Assembly (NCBI GenBank): GCA_949289635.1
Contig: CASEOS010000009.1
Location: forward strand, 1-57,870
Length of the DNA stretch: 57,870 nt
Origin: an uncultured Eubacteriales bacterium
GTDB lineage: Bacteria; Bacillota; Clostridia; TANB77; CAG-508
Direction of reading: 5' to 3'
Part shown: one piece after another, positions 37,367 to 44,818 of the stretch
How the letters are laid out: every line of letters begins with the position of its first letter
Numbering within the stretch: position 1 is the first letter of the stretch
Made by a program: the position numbers and the translations under genes
The notes under the pieces: generated by a model
The model's database searches: none
Told to the model about the DNA's origin: nothing
Seen by the model: only the letters and a program-made list of their open reading frames with translations

Positions 37367-38764
37367 ATGTTAAATTTAGAATCAATGAGTTTAGCTGATT
37401 TAAAGCTATTAGCTAAAGAACATAATATTAAAAATATTTCAAAATTAAAAAAGGAAGAATTAGTAGAAGTGTTAAGACAAGTATTAGATACAACAATAAC
37501 TACTCCTGAACAAAATAATATAAACTATATAGATTATCATGATGATGAAATTAGTGAAAATGATGAAGAAATAAAAAAAGAACCAGTAGAAAGACAATAT
37601 GATGAAAACGGAGAGCCAATTGTAGACTACAAATTAACCAATGAAGGTGATGAGATTGTTGAAGGAATATTAGACATCATGCCAGATGGTTATGGTTTTT
37701 TAAGAGGTGATAATTACTTATCTAGTGAAAAAGATGTCTATATTTCTATGGTACAAATTAGGAGATTTAGATTAGATACAGGTGACATTATAAAAGGAAT
37801 CTCTAGATTCAGAGAAGGCGAAAAATTCCCTTCATTAATATTTGTAGGAGAAGTTAATGGCGAACATCCTGAAAAAGCCATAAAAAGAAAGAGATTTGAT
37901 GAATTAATACCAATTTATCCAAATGAAAGATTGAAATTAGAAACTGTTCAAAATGATTATGCAACTAGAATTATTGATTTAATGTGTCCAATAGGAAAAG
38001 GTCAAAGAGGAATGATAGTGGCTCCACCAAAAGTTGGAAAAACAACACTTCTAAAAAAAGTTGCCAACAGTATCAGTCAAAATAATCCAGAAGTAGAATT
38101 AATTGTCCTTTTAATTGATGAAAGACCAGAAGAAGTAACTGATATGAAACGTTCTATTAAAGGACAAGTGATTCATTCAACATTTGATGAATTACCAGAA
38201 CATCATGTAAAAGTCGCAGAAATGGTTTTAGCAAGAGCAAAAAGATTAATTGAACAGGGAAAAGATGTTGTTATCTTGTTGGATAGTATTACTCGATTAA
38301 CAAGAGCTTATAACCTTGTGATTCCATCCTCAGGAAGAACCTTATCAGGTGGTATGGATCCAGCTGCATTGCATAAACCTAAAAAATTCTTTGGTGCAGC
38401 AAGAAATATCGAAAATGGTGGAAGCTTAACAATCTTAGCCACAGCCTTAATTGATACCGGTAGTAGAATGGATGATGTTATATTTGAAGAATTTAAAGGT
38501 ACAGGTAATATGGAAGTACACCTAGATAGAAAATTGTCTGAAAGAAGAATATTCCCAGCAATTGATATTAATAAGTCAGGTACAAGAAGAGATGATTTAT
38601 TATTAACACCTACTGAAAGAGAAACAGTATTTGCTTTAAGAAAAGCAATGAATGCTATGCCTGTTGCTGAAGTTACAGAGCAAGTGATTAGTGAAATGAC
38701 AAAAACAAAAAATAATGATGAATTTATAGAAAAAATGGATTCTTATTTAAGAAGATTTAAATAA
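37367..38764 (+). CDS. rho: Transcription termination factor Rho
   Basis: The 465-residue hexameric RNA helicase starts with a Rho-N SAP-like domain ([18 protein letters not shown], about 4-21). An acidic insert precedes the cold-shock RNA-binding domain ([14 protein letters not shown], about 102-115). The RecA-like motor has [10 protein letters not shown] (about 220-229), [11 protein letters not shown], and the Q/R-loop region. ATG 37367 follows TAGGAGG; a longer frame upstream lies before that site. A strong terminator follows. Confidence 0.95.
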   Translation: MLNLESMSLADLKLLAKEHNIKNISKLKKEELVEVLRQVLDTTITTPEQNNINYIDYHDDEISENDEEIKKEPVERQYDENGEPIVDYKLTNEGDEIVEGILDIMPDGYGFLRGDNYLSSEKDVYISMVQIRRFRLDTGDIIKGISRFREGEKFPSLIFVGEVNGEHPEKAIKRKRFDELIPIYPNERLKLETVQNDYATRIIDLMCPIGKGQRGMIVAPPKVGKTTLLKKVANSISQNNPEVELIVLLIDERPEEVTDMKRSIKGQVIHSTFDELPEHHVKVAEMVLARAKRLIEQGKDVVILLDSITRLTRAYNLVIPSSGRTLSGGMDPAALHKPKKFFGAARNIENGGSLTILATALIDTGSRMDDVIFEEFKGTGNMEVHLDRKLSERRIFPAIDINKSGTRRDDLLLTPTERETVFALRKAMNAMPVAEVTEQVISEMTKTKNNDEFIEKMDSYLRRFK

Positions 38765-38790
38765 AAATACTCACATAATATATATTGTAT

Positions 38791-38829
38791 TGAATCAAAG
38801 GATAATTACTTATCCCTTGGTTCAATTTT
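38791..38829 (+). terminator. Terminator after rho
   Basis: A 15-bp stem with two G-U pairs (38791-38805 with 38810-38824), followed by ATTTTT. Confidence 0.85.
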
Positions 38830-38914
38830 TACTTTCTACATATTTGTTTTTATATCTAAAAATTTATTCTACTTATTTACATACACATGATATAATGGCG
38901 AAGGGGAGGAGCCT

Positions 38915-39211
38915 ATGAAAGAATATGGAATATACATTCGACAGGGAGAAGGAAAACCTTATATATTGCAAACTTTTAATGATATTGATTTAGCAAAAAT
39001 AAAACTTTATGAAATATTATATTTTGAAGAACAACGAAAAAAACCATATTTTGTAGACAATGATTTTTTTCATAATAAATATAATATTGCTACAAGATTA
39101 AAATATTATTGCATTCAAGAAAGAGAAGTAACAGAATGGAAAAAATATTCTGAAAAAAATAAAATGACGCAAAGTAATATTATATTTTTAAAAGATTTTA
39201 AAAATGAATAA
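38915..39211 (+). CDS. Hypothetical 98-residue protein
   Basis: The family is not recognised. It is a small soluble protein with an N-terminal beta-like segment (GIYIRQGEGKPYILQTF) and a charged C-terminus. It has a strong AAGGGGAGGAG site. An extended -10 (TGATATAAT at 38888-38896) precedes it. It is the last gene before the phage attachment repeats and shows no link to the prophage. Confidence 0.65.
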   Translation: MKEYGIYIRQGEGKPYILQTFNDIDLAKIKLYEILYFEEQRKKPYFVDNDFFHNKYNIATRLKYYCIQEREVTEWKKYSEKNKMTQSNIIFLKDFKNE

Positions 39212-39295
39212 AAAGCAATAAAATGTTTATATTAAAGTAATTGTGTATTTAGGATAGGGAGAGAATAAAATCTCTCAAATAAATATGCTTATTGA

Positions 39296-39309
39296 ACATT
39301 GCACAAAAT
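39296..39309 (+). repeat. Attachment-core repeat, copy 1 (outer left)
   Basis: The 14-mer acattgcacaaaat matches copies 2 and 3 exactly. About 20-40 bases upstream lies a small hairpin (GAGA...TCTC at 39261-39275) like the one before copy 3 (GAAG...CTTC). This suggests it is the right end of an earlier, now lost, prophage unit. Confidence 0.6.
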
Positions 39310-39347
39310 GAAACGAGTGTTGAATGTTTTTTATAAGTAATGAAATA

Positions 39348-39361
39348 ACATTGCACAAAAT
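39348..39361 (+). repeat. Attachment-core repeat, copy 2 (left prophage boundary)
   Basis: The 14-mer acattgcacaaaat is followed by a 7-base spacer and an imperfect inverted arm (tttttggcaa). With copy 3 it bounds 5.87 kb holding all the inovirus genes. Confidence 0.65.
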
Positions 39362-39388
39362 CAAAGGTTTTTGGCAAGTTTTACATAA

Positions 39389-39440
39389 AATAGATTTATA
39401 CAAATAATTTTAAAGAATTACTTGTATAAGTCTATTTTTT
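39389..39440 (+). terminator. Terminator just inside the left prophage boundary
   Basis: AATAGATTTATACAA (39389-39403) pairs with TTGTATAAGTCTATT (39422-39436) with one G-U pair, followed by TTTTT. In the circular phage it would stop or attenuate transcripts entering from the right end. Confidence 0.65.
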
Positions 39441-39461
39441 TATTTTAAGGAGTGATTTTTT

Positions 39462-39728
39462 ATGGTAATGGCCAAAGAAACATTTAATTTTATTGACAAA
39501 AGAGAGGGAATTACAAAAGATGGAGAAAAATATTTATGTGTAAATGTATTATCAAAGGATAATCAAAAATTTAATTTTATAACTAAAGATGCGGAACTTA
39601 TCAATAAGATTTCTCCATTAAATTTACAAAGGTTTTCTCAAATCAAATTAATTCTTGGTTTTTCAAGAGAATTTAATCGAGAAAAGCGTTTTAGCTTTTG
39701 GTCTTGTAATCTTGTAGGAATAGAATAA
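39462..39728 (+). CDS. Putative ssDNA-binding protein of the inovirus (gene V position)
   Basis: The 88-residue small basic protein appears beta-rich (CVNVLSKDNQKFNFITKD, QIKLILGFSREF). No sequence motif proves the role. It is assigned from its place between the replication end and the coat genes, where gene V stands in Ff phages, and from its size and charge. Gene V protein coats the phage single strand before assembly. The AAGGAGTG site is well placed. Confidence 0.55.
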   Translation: MVMAKETFNFIDKREGITKDGEKYLCVNVLSKDNQKFNFITKDAELINKISPLNLQRFSQIKLILGFSREFNREKRFSFWSCNLVGIE

Positions 39729-39750
39729 TTTTTTGAAAGGGGTATGTTAT

Positions 39751-39888
39751 ATGGATGTTACCTTATTGAGTGAAATATTGATACAATTAAAATCTATTAA
39801 TATATTTTTACAGTTATTTATATATGGATTTATTGTATTTTTAGTAATTTATTTTGGTTATTGGTTTTTTAGTAGATTTTTCTACTAA
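39751..39888 (+). CDS. Small hydrophobic phage protein (pVII/pIX-like position)
   Basis: The 45-residue protein has one long hydrophobic segment (FLQLFIYGFIVFLVIYFGYWFF), short polar ends, and a GAAAGGGG ribosome binding site. In size and place it corresponds to the tiny tip proteins pVII/pIX of filamentous phages. Confidence 0.6.
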   Translation: MDVTLLSEILIQLKSINIFLQLFIYGFIVFLVIYFGYWFFSRFFY

Positions 39889-39946
39889 AAATATTTTATT
39901 ATTATTATTTATATTATATGTATTTTAAGAAAGGAGTGTGTTGTTT

Positions 39947-40090
39947 ATGACATTAACTGCTGGTATGTTTACGGGTTTAACAGAAACAATTACTACTAAT
40001 TTAGGTGTTTTGTTACCTGTAGGGTTAACAATCATGGGAATTATGGTTGCAGTATCTTTAATTCCTAGAATTGTTTACAAGTTCTTATAG
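39947..40090 (+). CDS. Inovirus major coat protein 1
   Basis: The 47-residue protein has a polar amphipathic N-terminal half (FTGLTETITTNLG), a hydrophobic helix (VLLPVGLTIMGIMVAVSLIP) and a basic end (RIVYKFL). This is the layout of pVIII, which forms the virion tube around DNA. There is no cleavable signal peptide; the start Met lies only about 20 residues before the helix. The last 40 residues are nearly identical to coat protein 2. AAAGGAGTG precedes it. Confidence 0.82.
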   Translation: MTLTAGMFTGLTETITTNLGVLLPVGLTIMGIMVAVSLIPRIVYKFL

Positions 40091-40130
40091 TATTTTTTAA
40101 TTAAATATTAGCCTAAAAGGTGGTGATATT

Positions 40131-40304
40131 ATGAATGAGACGGCAAATACTGTTTCTGCTTTGGTTTTAGAAGCTGACCAATTTACAGGATTAACAGATA
40201 CGATTACATCAAATCTTGATGTATTAATTCCTGTAGGCTTAACTATTATGGGGATAATGATTGCAGTATCTCTAATTCCTAGAATTGTATATAAATTCTT
40301 ATAG
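40131..40304 (+). CDS. Inovirus major coat protein 2
   Basis: The 57-residue protein differs from coat protein 1 in an N-terminal extension (MNETANTVSALVLEADQ) but shares the rest with a few conservative changes. Both copies have AAGG/GGTG ribosome binding sites. A strong hairpin follows, as after gene VIII in Ff phages, where it limits read-through into gene III. The two may form mixed virions or mark different stages. Confidence 0.82.
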   Translation: MNETANTVSALVLEADQFTGLTDTITSNLDVLIPVGLTIMGIMIAVSLIPRIVYKFL

Positions 40305-40317
40305 TATAAGTTTTTAT

Positions 40318-40356
40318 GCCCCAATCGAACATTTCAATGTTCGTTGGGGCTAATTT
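40318..40356 (+). terminator. Hairpin terminator after the major coat genes
   Basis: GCCCCAA-CGAACAT pairs with ATGTTCG-TTGGGGC around TTCA (40318-40350), followed by TAATTTAT. A partial terminator at this place is a known filamentous-phage feature; the weak T-run fits leaky termination. Confidence 0.7.
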
Positions 40357-40372
40357 ATAGAAAGGAGTATGT

Positions 40373-41020
40373 ATGAAAAATAAATTACTAATTAGTTTTA
40401 TTTTGTTTGTCACTATATTGTCTTTTTTTACTTGTTCTTTTGCATCTAGTTCTAGTTTATCTTTTGAATATCATACAGGTGAAATTATTGAATTTGAGTT
40501 GTCTGATGAGTTATCATCTTTAGCTTATAATTGTGTTATTTATCAACATTATCATTCTACAAGAGGGGGTGTTCCTTCTCATACTTATATTATGTTTGTA
40601 GGTTCTAATGATGCTTTTGATATTAATTCTTCTCATAGCGGTTTTATTAGTTCTAGTCCTTGTTATTATTATTATTATGATATATATAATTCTACTACCT
40701 TAGATACTTTTAAAACTAATATTAATACCTTTTCACTTTCTGATTTAAATTCTAATACAGGTTTTTCTAGTTCTAGTTTGGGTGATGATGGGGGTTGTAT
40801 AGTTTCTTATTCTAATTTTGATTTATATGATGAGAATGACAATTTGGTTTTTCAAGCGCCTCAGGTGAACAAGGTAGTAATTCCGGCAATACAACAGGTG
40901 GAGGAAATACCACAAGCGATGGGGCAAATGATGAGGATTCTGATACCAATTGGCTTGATAGTGTTCTCAATTGGTTTAGTAATATATTTAACGCGATTGG
41001 TAATCTCGCGTCTAACATAG
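40373..41020 (+). CDS. pIII-like adsorption protein, frame-0 (short) form
   Basis: The 215-residue product has a signal peptide (about 1-24, ending SFAS) and a Ser/Tyr-rich outside domain (about 25-158). It ends in a segment whose membrane helix (LIPIGLIVFSIGLVIYLTRLVISRL) resembles that of the two major coat proteins (LIPVGLTIMGIM...PRIVYKFL). That tail would let it join the virion or anchor in the membrane. The last 60 codons overlap an open -1 frame that codes the rest of the long form. In this stretch third positions are unusually G/C-rich. Confidence 0.7.
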   Translation: MKNKLLISFILFVTILSFFTCSFASSSSLSFEYHTGEIIEFELSDELSSLAYNCVIYQHYHSTRGGVPSHTYIMFVGSNDAFDINSSHSGFISSSPCYYYYYDIYNSTTLDTFKTNINTFSLSDLNSNTGFSSSSLGDDGGCIVSYSNFDLYDENDNLVFQAPQVNKVVIPAIQQVEEIPQAMGQMMRILIPIGLIVFSIGLVIYLTRLVISRLT

Positions 41021-41607
41021 CAAGTGCTATAGGTAATATATTTTCTGGTTTATTTGATACATTATTTGATTTTCTACAATTCATATGGGACGCAGTAACA
41101 TTAATACCTGATGTATTAGGTGCATTATTACAAAGTATTATAGATGGTATTGGTAATTTGTTGGATTGGCTTAATCCATTTAGTGAAAATTTCTTTGTAT
41201 ATAAATTAATTTCACTTTTAGGAGATTTGTTACAATGGTTATTCGTACCAGATGATAATTACTTTAGTAATAATATTGATAGCTTAAAGTCTAGTCTTAG
41301 TGAAAAGATACCATATGAGGATTATATTGATATGTTTGGTGATATCGAGAATGTAGAAGGTGGAAATACATCTAATATCAATTTAAATGGCTATACTGTA
41401 GCTGGCAAACAGTTTGGTCTAAATAATTTCATTAATTTTAGTTGGATATTACAGTATAAGGAAACATGGTATTCATGGGCTAGGGGAATAGTTTTTATAT
41501 TGCTTATCATATATAACATAAACCAAATTATGAAATTATTTAGAGGCTATAGTGTTGGAGAAGGTAGTAGTAGAGTTAATGAGAGTGTAGGAGGTGGCGA
41601 GAAATGA
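40840..41607 (+). CDS. pIII-like adsorption protein, C-terminal part in the -1 frame (long form)
   Basis: The -1 frame is open from 40840 to the stop at 41605-41607. It codes a Gly/Asn/Thr-rich linker (SGNTTGGGNTTSDG), a Trp-containing helical repeat region (WLDSVLNWFSNIFNAIGNL), a compact domain, and a final membrane helix (WARGIVFILLIIYNINQIM). This is the layout of pIII after its first domain. There is no ATG, GTG or TTG in this frame before TTG 41158, so the linker can only be reached from 40373 by a -1 shift, probably at G GTT TTT C (40846-40853). The joined product would be about 411 residues. The alternative is a T lost from a six-T run. Confidence 0.65.
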   Translation, partial: QFGFSSASGEQGSNSGNTTGGGNTTSDGANDEDSDTNWLDSVLNWFSNIFNAIGNLASNIASAIGNIFSGLFDTLFDFLQFIWDAVTLIPDVLGALLQSIIDGIGNLLDWLNPFSENFFVYKLISLLGDLLQWLFVPDDNYFSNNIDSLKSSLSEKIPYEDYIDMFGDIENVEGGNTSNINLNGYTVAGKQFGLNNFINFSWILQYKETWYSWARGIVFILLIIYNINQIMKLFRGYSVGEGSSRVNESVGGGEK

Positions 41608-41855
41608 TAATTGAATTGATATGTACACCATTTTTTTTAATTGCTCAAGGTATTATTGGATTAATTCCTGTTTTAGATGAATTACCTAATACTATTGTTG
41701 ATACTGTTTCATTATTAACAAAAGCTATGAGTTTCTTTCCAACTGATGTTTGGGCAATGGCTATTGGTAATATTGTTTTTTGGACTACGGTTCATTTAAT
41801 TATTGGATTAATTAAATTTATTTTAGGTTTTGTTCCTACTATGGACGGGGGTTAG
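41604..41855 (+). CDS. pVI-like minor coat membrane protein
   Basis: The 83-residue protein has two or three hydrophobic segments. Its ATG overlaps the pIII-like stop (ATGA), so the genes are coupled. Gene VI stands directly after gene III and before gene I in Ff phages, and this gene has the same place and size class. It has no signal peptide. Confidence 0.65.
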   Translation: MIIELICTPFFLIAQGIIGLIPVLDELPNTIVDTVSLLTKAMSFFPTDVWAMAIGNIVFWTTVHLIIGLIKFILGFVPTMDGG

Positions 41856-41859
41856 TATT

Positions 41860-42733
41860 ATGTTTAAGAAAGATATAAGTTTAAATAAGTATTATAGAAA
41901 CTTAAGAAAAAATGTATTTAGTGATTTACCCTTAGAGGAATTTGTAGAGATATTTGAAAAGTTTAAAAAATTAAAATTTGATTATAGATTATTACAGATT
42001 TGTAATAAGATTGAAAAGATAAAAATTCCACGAATAGAAATACCCATATTAAGATTTTTTAGTATGTTAATAGATTTGTTAAGGTGGCTCGTTTATGATT
42101 TGTTATGGACAATAATAAATGGTAAAGTTTTTAAACCTTATGGATTGACTTGTTTTGTCCGGTCGTCAAGGTGGTGGAAAAACAATAAGCATGGTAGAAT
42201 ACTTAGATAAAATGAAAGATATGTACCCTGATGCGATTATTGTTACTAATTTTAATTATACTAGGCAAAATATGCCTTTTACATCTTGGCGACAATTTAC
42301 AGAAGTTCGTAATGGTTTAGATGGTGTAATATTTGCAATAGACGAATTACAAAATGAGTATAATTCTAATAATTGGAAAGACTTCCCTGAAGATTTATTA
42401 TCAGTTGTAACAATGCAAAGAAAAAATCGTATAAAGATTGTTGCTACTTCTCAAGTATTTACTAGAGTAGTAAAACAACTTCGTGAACAATGTTATGAGG
42501 TTGTAGAATGTAAAACATTTTTTGGAAGATGGACAAAACAGAAGTGTTATGATGCTGACGATTATAACTATATAATTGATAATCCTACACCAGAACGTAG
42601 GTTTAAAACTAGAAAGAAATGGAAATATAGTTTTGTACAGAATAATCATGTTAGGAATTTATTTGATAGTTATTCTGTTGTGGAAAGTATTCGACAGAAA
42701 GAATATATAGATAGAAACGAAAGGGGTAATTAA
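41860..42733 (+). CDS. Morphogenesis ATPase pI/Zot-like, interrupted by a +1 frameshift in Walker A
   Basis: Filamentous phages use this inner-membrane motor to extrude virions. The N-terminal part (41860-42159) is a basic helical region plus a membrane-proximal segment (LRWLVYDLLWTIINGKVFKPYGL). The rest, in the +1 frame, has Walker A GRQGGGKT, Walker B GVIFAIDELQNEY, and the conserved TMQRKNRIKIVATSQ and KQLREQCYEVVECKTFFGRW. The frames meet at TTT GTC C|GGT CGT CAA (42154-42168). Dropping one C gives CFVGRQGGGKT. Frame 0 meets CGG here, as in uvrB. A lone TTG start at 42155 has no ribosome binding site, so separate translation is unlikely. Total about 290 residues. Confidence 0.8.
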
Positions 42734-42734
42734 T

Positions 42735-42851
42735 ATGGCACAACATTTAGTTAATATATGTGTATTTATTATAATAGTGATTTTACCAGTTTTGAATTTT
42801 TGTATGTTATCTAAAATAATAAAAATATTAAATGAAATGAAAAATTTATAA
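42735..42851 (+). CDS. Small phage membrane protein, 38 aa
   Basis: The protein has one hydrophobic helix (ICVFIIIVILPVLNFCML) and a Lys-rich C-terminus, with GAAAGGGG upstream. It directly follows the pI gene. It may be a pXI-like assembly partner, but nothing in the sequence proves that. Confidence 0.5.
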   Translation: MAQHLVNICVFIIIVILPVLNFCMLSKIIKILNEMKNL

Positions 42852-42901
42852 AATGTTTTAATGAATATTACATACATAGCCTTGCTTTGATATGCGAGGG
42901 G

Positions 42902-42987
42902 TAGTATCTCACTGTTTACAATTTCTATGAATGTAATGAATTAGAAATTGTTTACAGAAAGATACTAGAGGGGAGATAGTCTCCCCT
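42902..42987 (+). promoter_or_regulatory. Candidate replication origin or packaging hairpins
   Basis: Two adjacent hairpins are present. The large one has TAGTATCT plus CTGTTTACAATTTCT (42902-42926) pairing with AGAAATTGTTTACAG plus AGATACTA (42943-42967) with few mismatches. The second is AGGGGAGA/TCTCCCCT (42969-42987) with a 3-base loop. Filamentous phage intergenic regions carry such hairpins for plus- and minus-strand origins and packaging. No nick site can be named from sequence alone. Confidence 0.55.
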
Positions 42988-43012
42988 AATAATATAATAG
43001 GATGTGATTTAT

Positions 43013-43192
43013 TTGATTGATAATTATTTATTTTATGATAGTGGTTTATATATAGGTTCTGACGCTTTATCTATTGATAATAATACTAATATTAAAGACA
43101 CTTATGTAATTACTAATGGTTGTATTTATAAAATTTCTGGTTTAGAAAGTAAATTACCTATATTAAAATCACTTCATCGTATTTTTTGCTAA
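43013..43192 (+). CDS. Small hypothetical phage protein, 59 aa
   Basis: The frame starts with TTG 43013, 4 bases after AGGATGTGAT, a near-perfect ribosome binding site (GTG 43004 is inside it). The product is mixed polar (LSIDNNTNIKDTYVITNGCI) with no clear motif. It lies between the hairpin region and Rep, with a terminator following. It may be a replication accessory protein. Confidence 0.45.
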   Translation: MIDNYLFYDSGLYIGSDALSIDNNTNIKDTYVITNGCIYKISGLESKLPILKSLHRIFC

Positions 43193-43198
43193 AAAATT

Positions 43199-43240
43199 AG
43201 GAGGGTTCTTAGTAACACCCTCCGAACGTCTCATTTTTGA
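43199..43240 (+). terminator. Hairpin before the rep gene
   Basis: GGAGGGT pairs with ACCCTCC (43200-43222), with a T-rich stretch about 15 bases later. Confidence 0.5.
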
Positions 43241-43268
43241 TACTTTTTATTAAGAAAGAGGAATTATA

Positions 43269-44297
43269 ATGATAGATACTATTAAAATTTATACGGAAAT
43301 AGATAGAAGTACTTATGATGAAATAAAAGCTAAATCTATTGTAAAAAATTCTAGGAATAACTGTACAGGAGAATTACTTTATGAGATAATTAATGACCAT
43401 TTAGAAGGTTCTTACGATAGTAGATTATCTGTTCGTGTTGGTTGTGGTTCTAAGTATCATTTTGTTGATAAAGGGTATTTTATTGAAATAGAGGGTAGCT
43501 ATCACAAAATAGTTAATGGCTATAATTCTCACAATGGGTATTGTGATTTAGAATTTATTGCTTTTAATTTAATTCAAATGGTTGAATTATCTTATAATAT
43601 AAATTTACCTGATTTTGATTTTTGGTTTCTTCAAAGATGTGATATAGCTATATGTTATGATTTAAAAAATCAAGAAAATGTTAAGTCTTATATAAATAGT
43701 CTTAGTAGATGTAAATATCCTCGTAGAAATATAAAATTTTTTTATGATGAGAGTTTGTATCTTTCTGGAACTACTACAACATTAAAAATATACAATAAGT
43801 TATTAGAATTTAAAAAACATGATATGAAAAAATTTATAAGTACTCAATTTGATTTAATTAATTATATAAAAGAAATATCTGGCTTTATTAGGTTTGAATG
43901 TGAAATTAAGAAAAAGATGTTAGTAAAATTATATAATAAAAATCATATTAGAATTTTAGATATCAGTTATAATGATTTAAAGAATATTTGGAGTGATGAA
44001 TTTATGAAATTATTAAATATTATTGATAAAGATTTAAAAATTGTAAAAGGTAGGGAAGAAGTACAAGAAAGATTGAATGAATTATATAAGCCTACTAAAG
44101 CAAGTCGATTGTATAATTTTTATTGTACAATTCAGTTGAATGGGTTAATTGATACCAAAAAAAGTACACCTAGATGTACTTATTATAGGAATATTAAAGA
44201 ATTAAAAAATGCTAAAATAGATTTTAGTCAAAGTTATAAGATAGAGGAATTAGAATTGTTTTATTTTAATCCATTTGAAGCAAAAGAAGTAGCTTAA
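43269..44297 (+). CDS. Inovirus replication initiator (gene II/X family)
   Basis: The 342-residue protein opens with the family pattern MIDTIKIYTEID and has the middle motif TTTLKIYNKLLEF and GFIRFECEIKKKML (about 200-213). These match the phage gene II/X (Phage_CRI) replication proteins that nick the double-stranded form and start rolling-circle replication. Length is typical. It has a GAAAGAGG ribosome binding site. It ends at a bidirectional terminator shared with the minus-strand gene. Confidence 0.8.
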   Translation: MIDTIKIYTEIDRSTYDEIKAKSIVKNSRNNCTGELLYEIINDHLEGSYDSRLSVRVGCGSKYHFVDKGYFIEIEGSYHKIVNGYNSHNGYCDLEFIAFNLIQMVELSYNINLPDFDFWFLQRCDIAICYDLKNQENVKSYINSLSRCKYPRRNIKFFYDESLYLSGTTTTLKIYNKLLEFKKHDMKKFISTQFDLINYIKEISGFIRFECEIKKKMLVKLYNKNHIRILDISYNDLKNIWSDEFMKLLNIIDKDLKIVKGREEVQERLNELYKPTKASRLYNFYCTIQLNGLIDTKKSTPRCTYYRNIKELKNAKIDFSQSYKIEELELFYFNPFEAKEVA

Positions 44298-44312
44298 ACT
44301 ACTTCTTTTTAG
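44287..44312. terminator. Bidirectional terminator after rep
   Basis: AGAAGTAG pairs with CTACTTCT around CTTAAA, followed by TTTT. It overlaps the rep stop codon and serves the convergent gene too. Confidence 0.75.
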
Positions 44313-44707
44313 TATGATAATTCTAATTCATATTTATCCATATCTGATTTACAGAATAATATTATTTTATAAGTATCTGTTGTATTTACATTATATTGTC
44401 CGTTTGCTGTATCTCCTAGATTATTTCCATTTTTATCCCAACAATGTGCTATAACTTTTATTTCTTTTAATTCTTTCCCAGTATTATTTTTTATAATTAC
44501 TTCAATTTGTCCATATCCAATATATTTGTGACTTATAATTCCTACTGTTCCATTAGATACAGTATTTTTATTACTCTCTATATTATTTGCACTTACTTGT
44601 TGAATTTTTTCTACATTGTCTGGTTTTGAGTTTATTAAAATAAAAGCTATTAATATTATTAGTATAATTATAACTGCAAAAATAATATAATTTTTCAAAA
44701 TTTTCAC
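44309..44707 (-). CDS. Membrane-anchored FxLYD-like outside protein in the prophage
   Basis: The 132-residue protein has an N-terminal membrane helix (about 7-27), a polar stretch, and a beta-sandwich-like domain (IEVIIKNNTGKELKEIKVIAHCWDKNGN). The domain resembles FxLYD/DUF-type domains of surface lipoproteins, though no lipobox Cys is present. It is the only reverse-oriented gene in the prophage. It may alter the host envelope, for example by blocking superinfection; this is inference from place and topology. Confidence 0.6.
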   Translation of the reverse strand: MKILKNYIIFAVIIILIILIAFILINSKPDNVEKIQQVSANNIESNKNTVSNGTVGIISHKYIGYGQIEVIIKNNTGKELKEIKVIAHCWDKNGNNLGDTANGQYNVNTTDTYKIILFCKSDMDKYELELSY

Positions 44708-44743
44708 CCCTTAATAATTATATAGTATTGTATTTTTTTCTTG

Positions 44744-44760
44744 TGTCGAAATTTGTCGAC
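44744..44760. promoter_or_regulatory. Two tandem Spo0A-box-like sites, 10 bp apart
   Basis: TGTCGAA (44744-44750) and TGTCGAC (44754-44760) are spaced exactly one helical turn, the arrangement of functional tandem 0A boxes in B. subtilis promoters. They lie between the divergent prophage genes, about 21 bases upstream of the minus-strand -10 (TATAAT in reverse at 44718-44723) and just before the plus-strand promoter. Confidence 0.55.
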
Positions 44761-44769
44761 AAGAAAATA

Positions 44770-44798
44770 TTTACTTGTTTACATAAATGTGCTATAAT
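44770..44798 (+). promoter_or_regulatory. Promoter for the 44819 gene
   Basis: TTTACT (44770-44775) and TATAAT (44793-44798) are spaced by 17 bases. Confidence 0.55.
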
Positions 44799-44818
44799 TA
44801 ATATCGTAGGAATAGGGG

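Noticed and set aside
40812..41084. Minus-strand frame overlapping the pIII-like gene
   Set aside because: No ribosome binding site and no family features; it is a shadow of the dual-coding plus-strand region.
7902..42168. CGG reassigned to another amino acid
   Set aside because: Reassignment would give in-frame CGG codons in intact genes. Here CGG appears only where the frame must change.
42155..42733. An independent short Zot gene starting at TTG
   Set aside because: No ribosome binding site precedes the TTG, and the upstream frame supplies the expected N-terminal segment ending right before GRQGGGKT.
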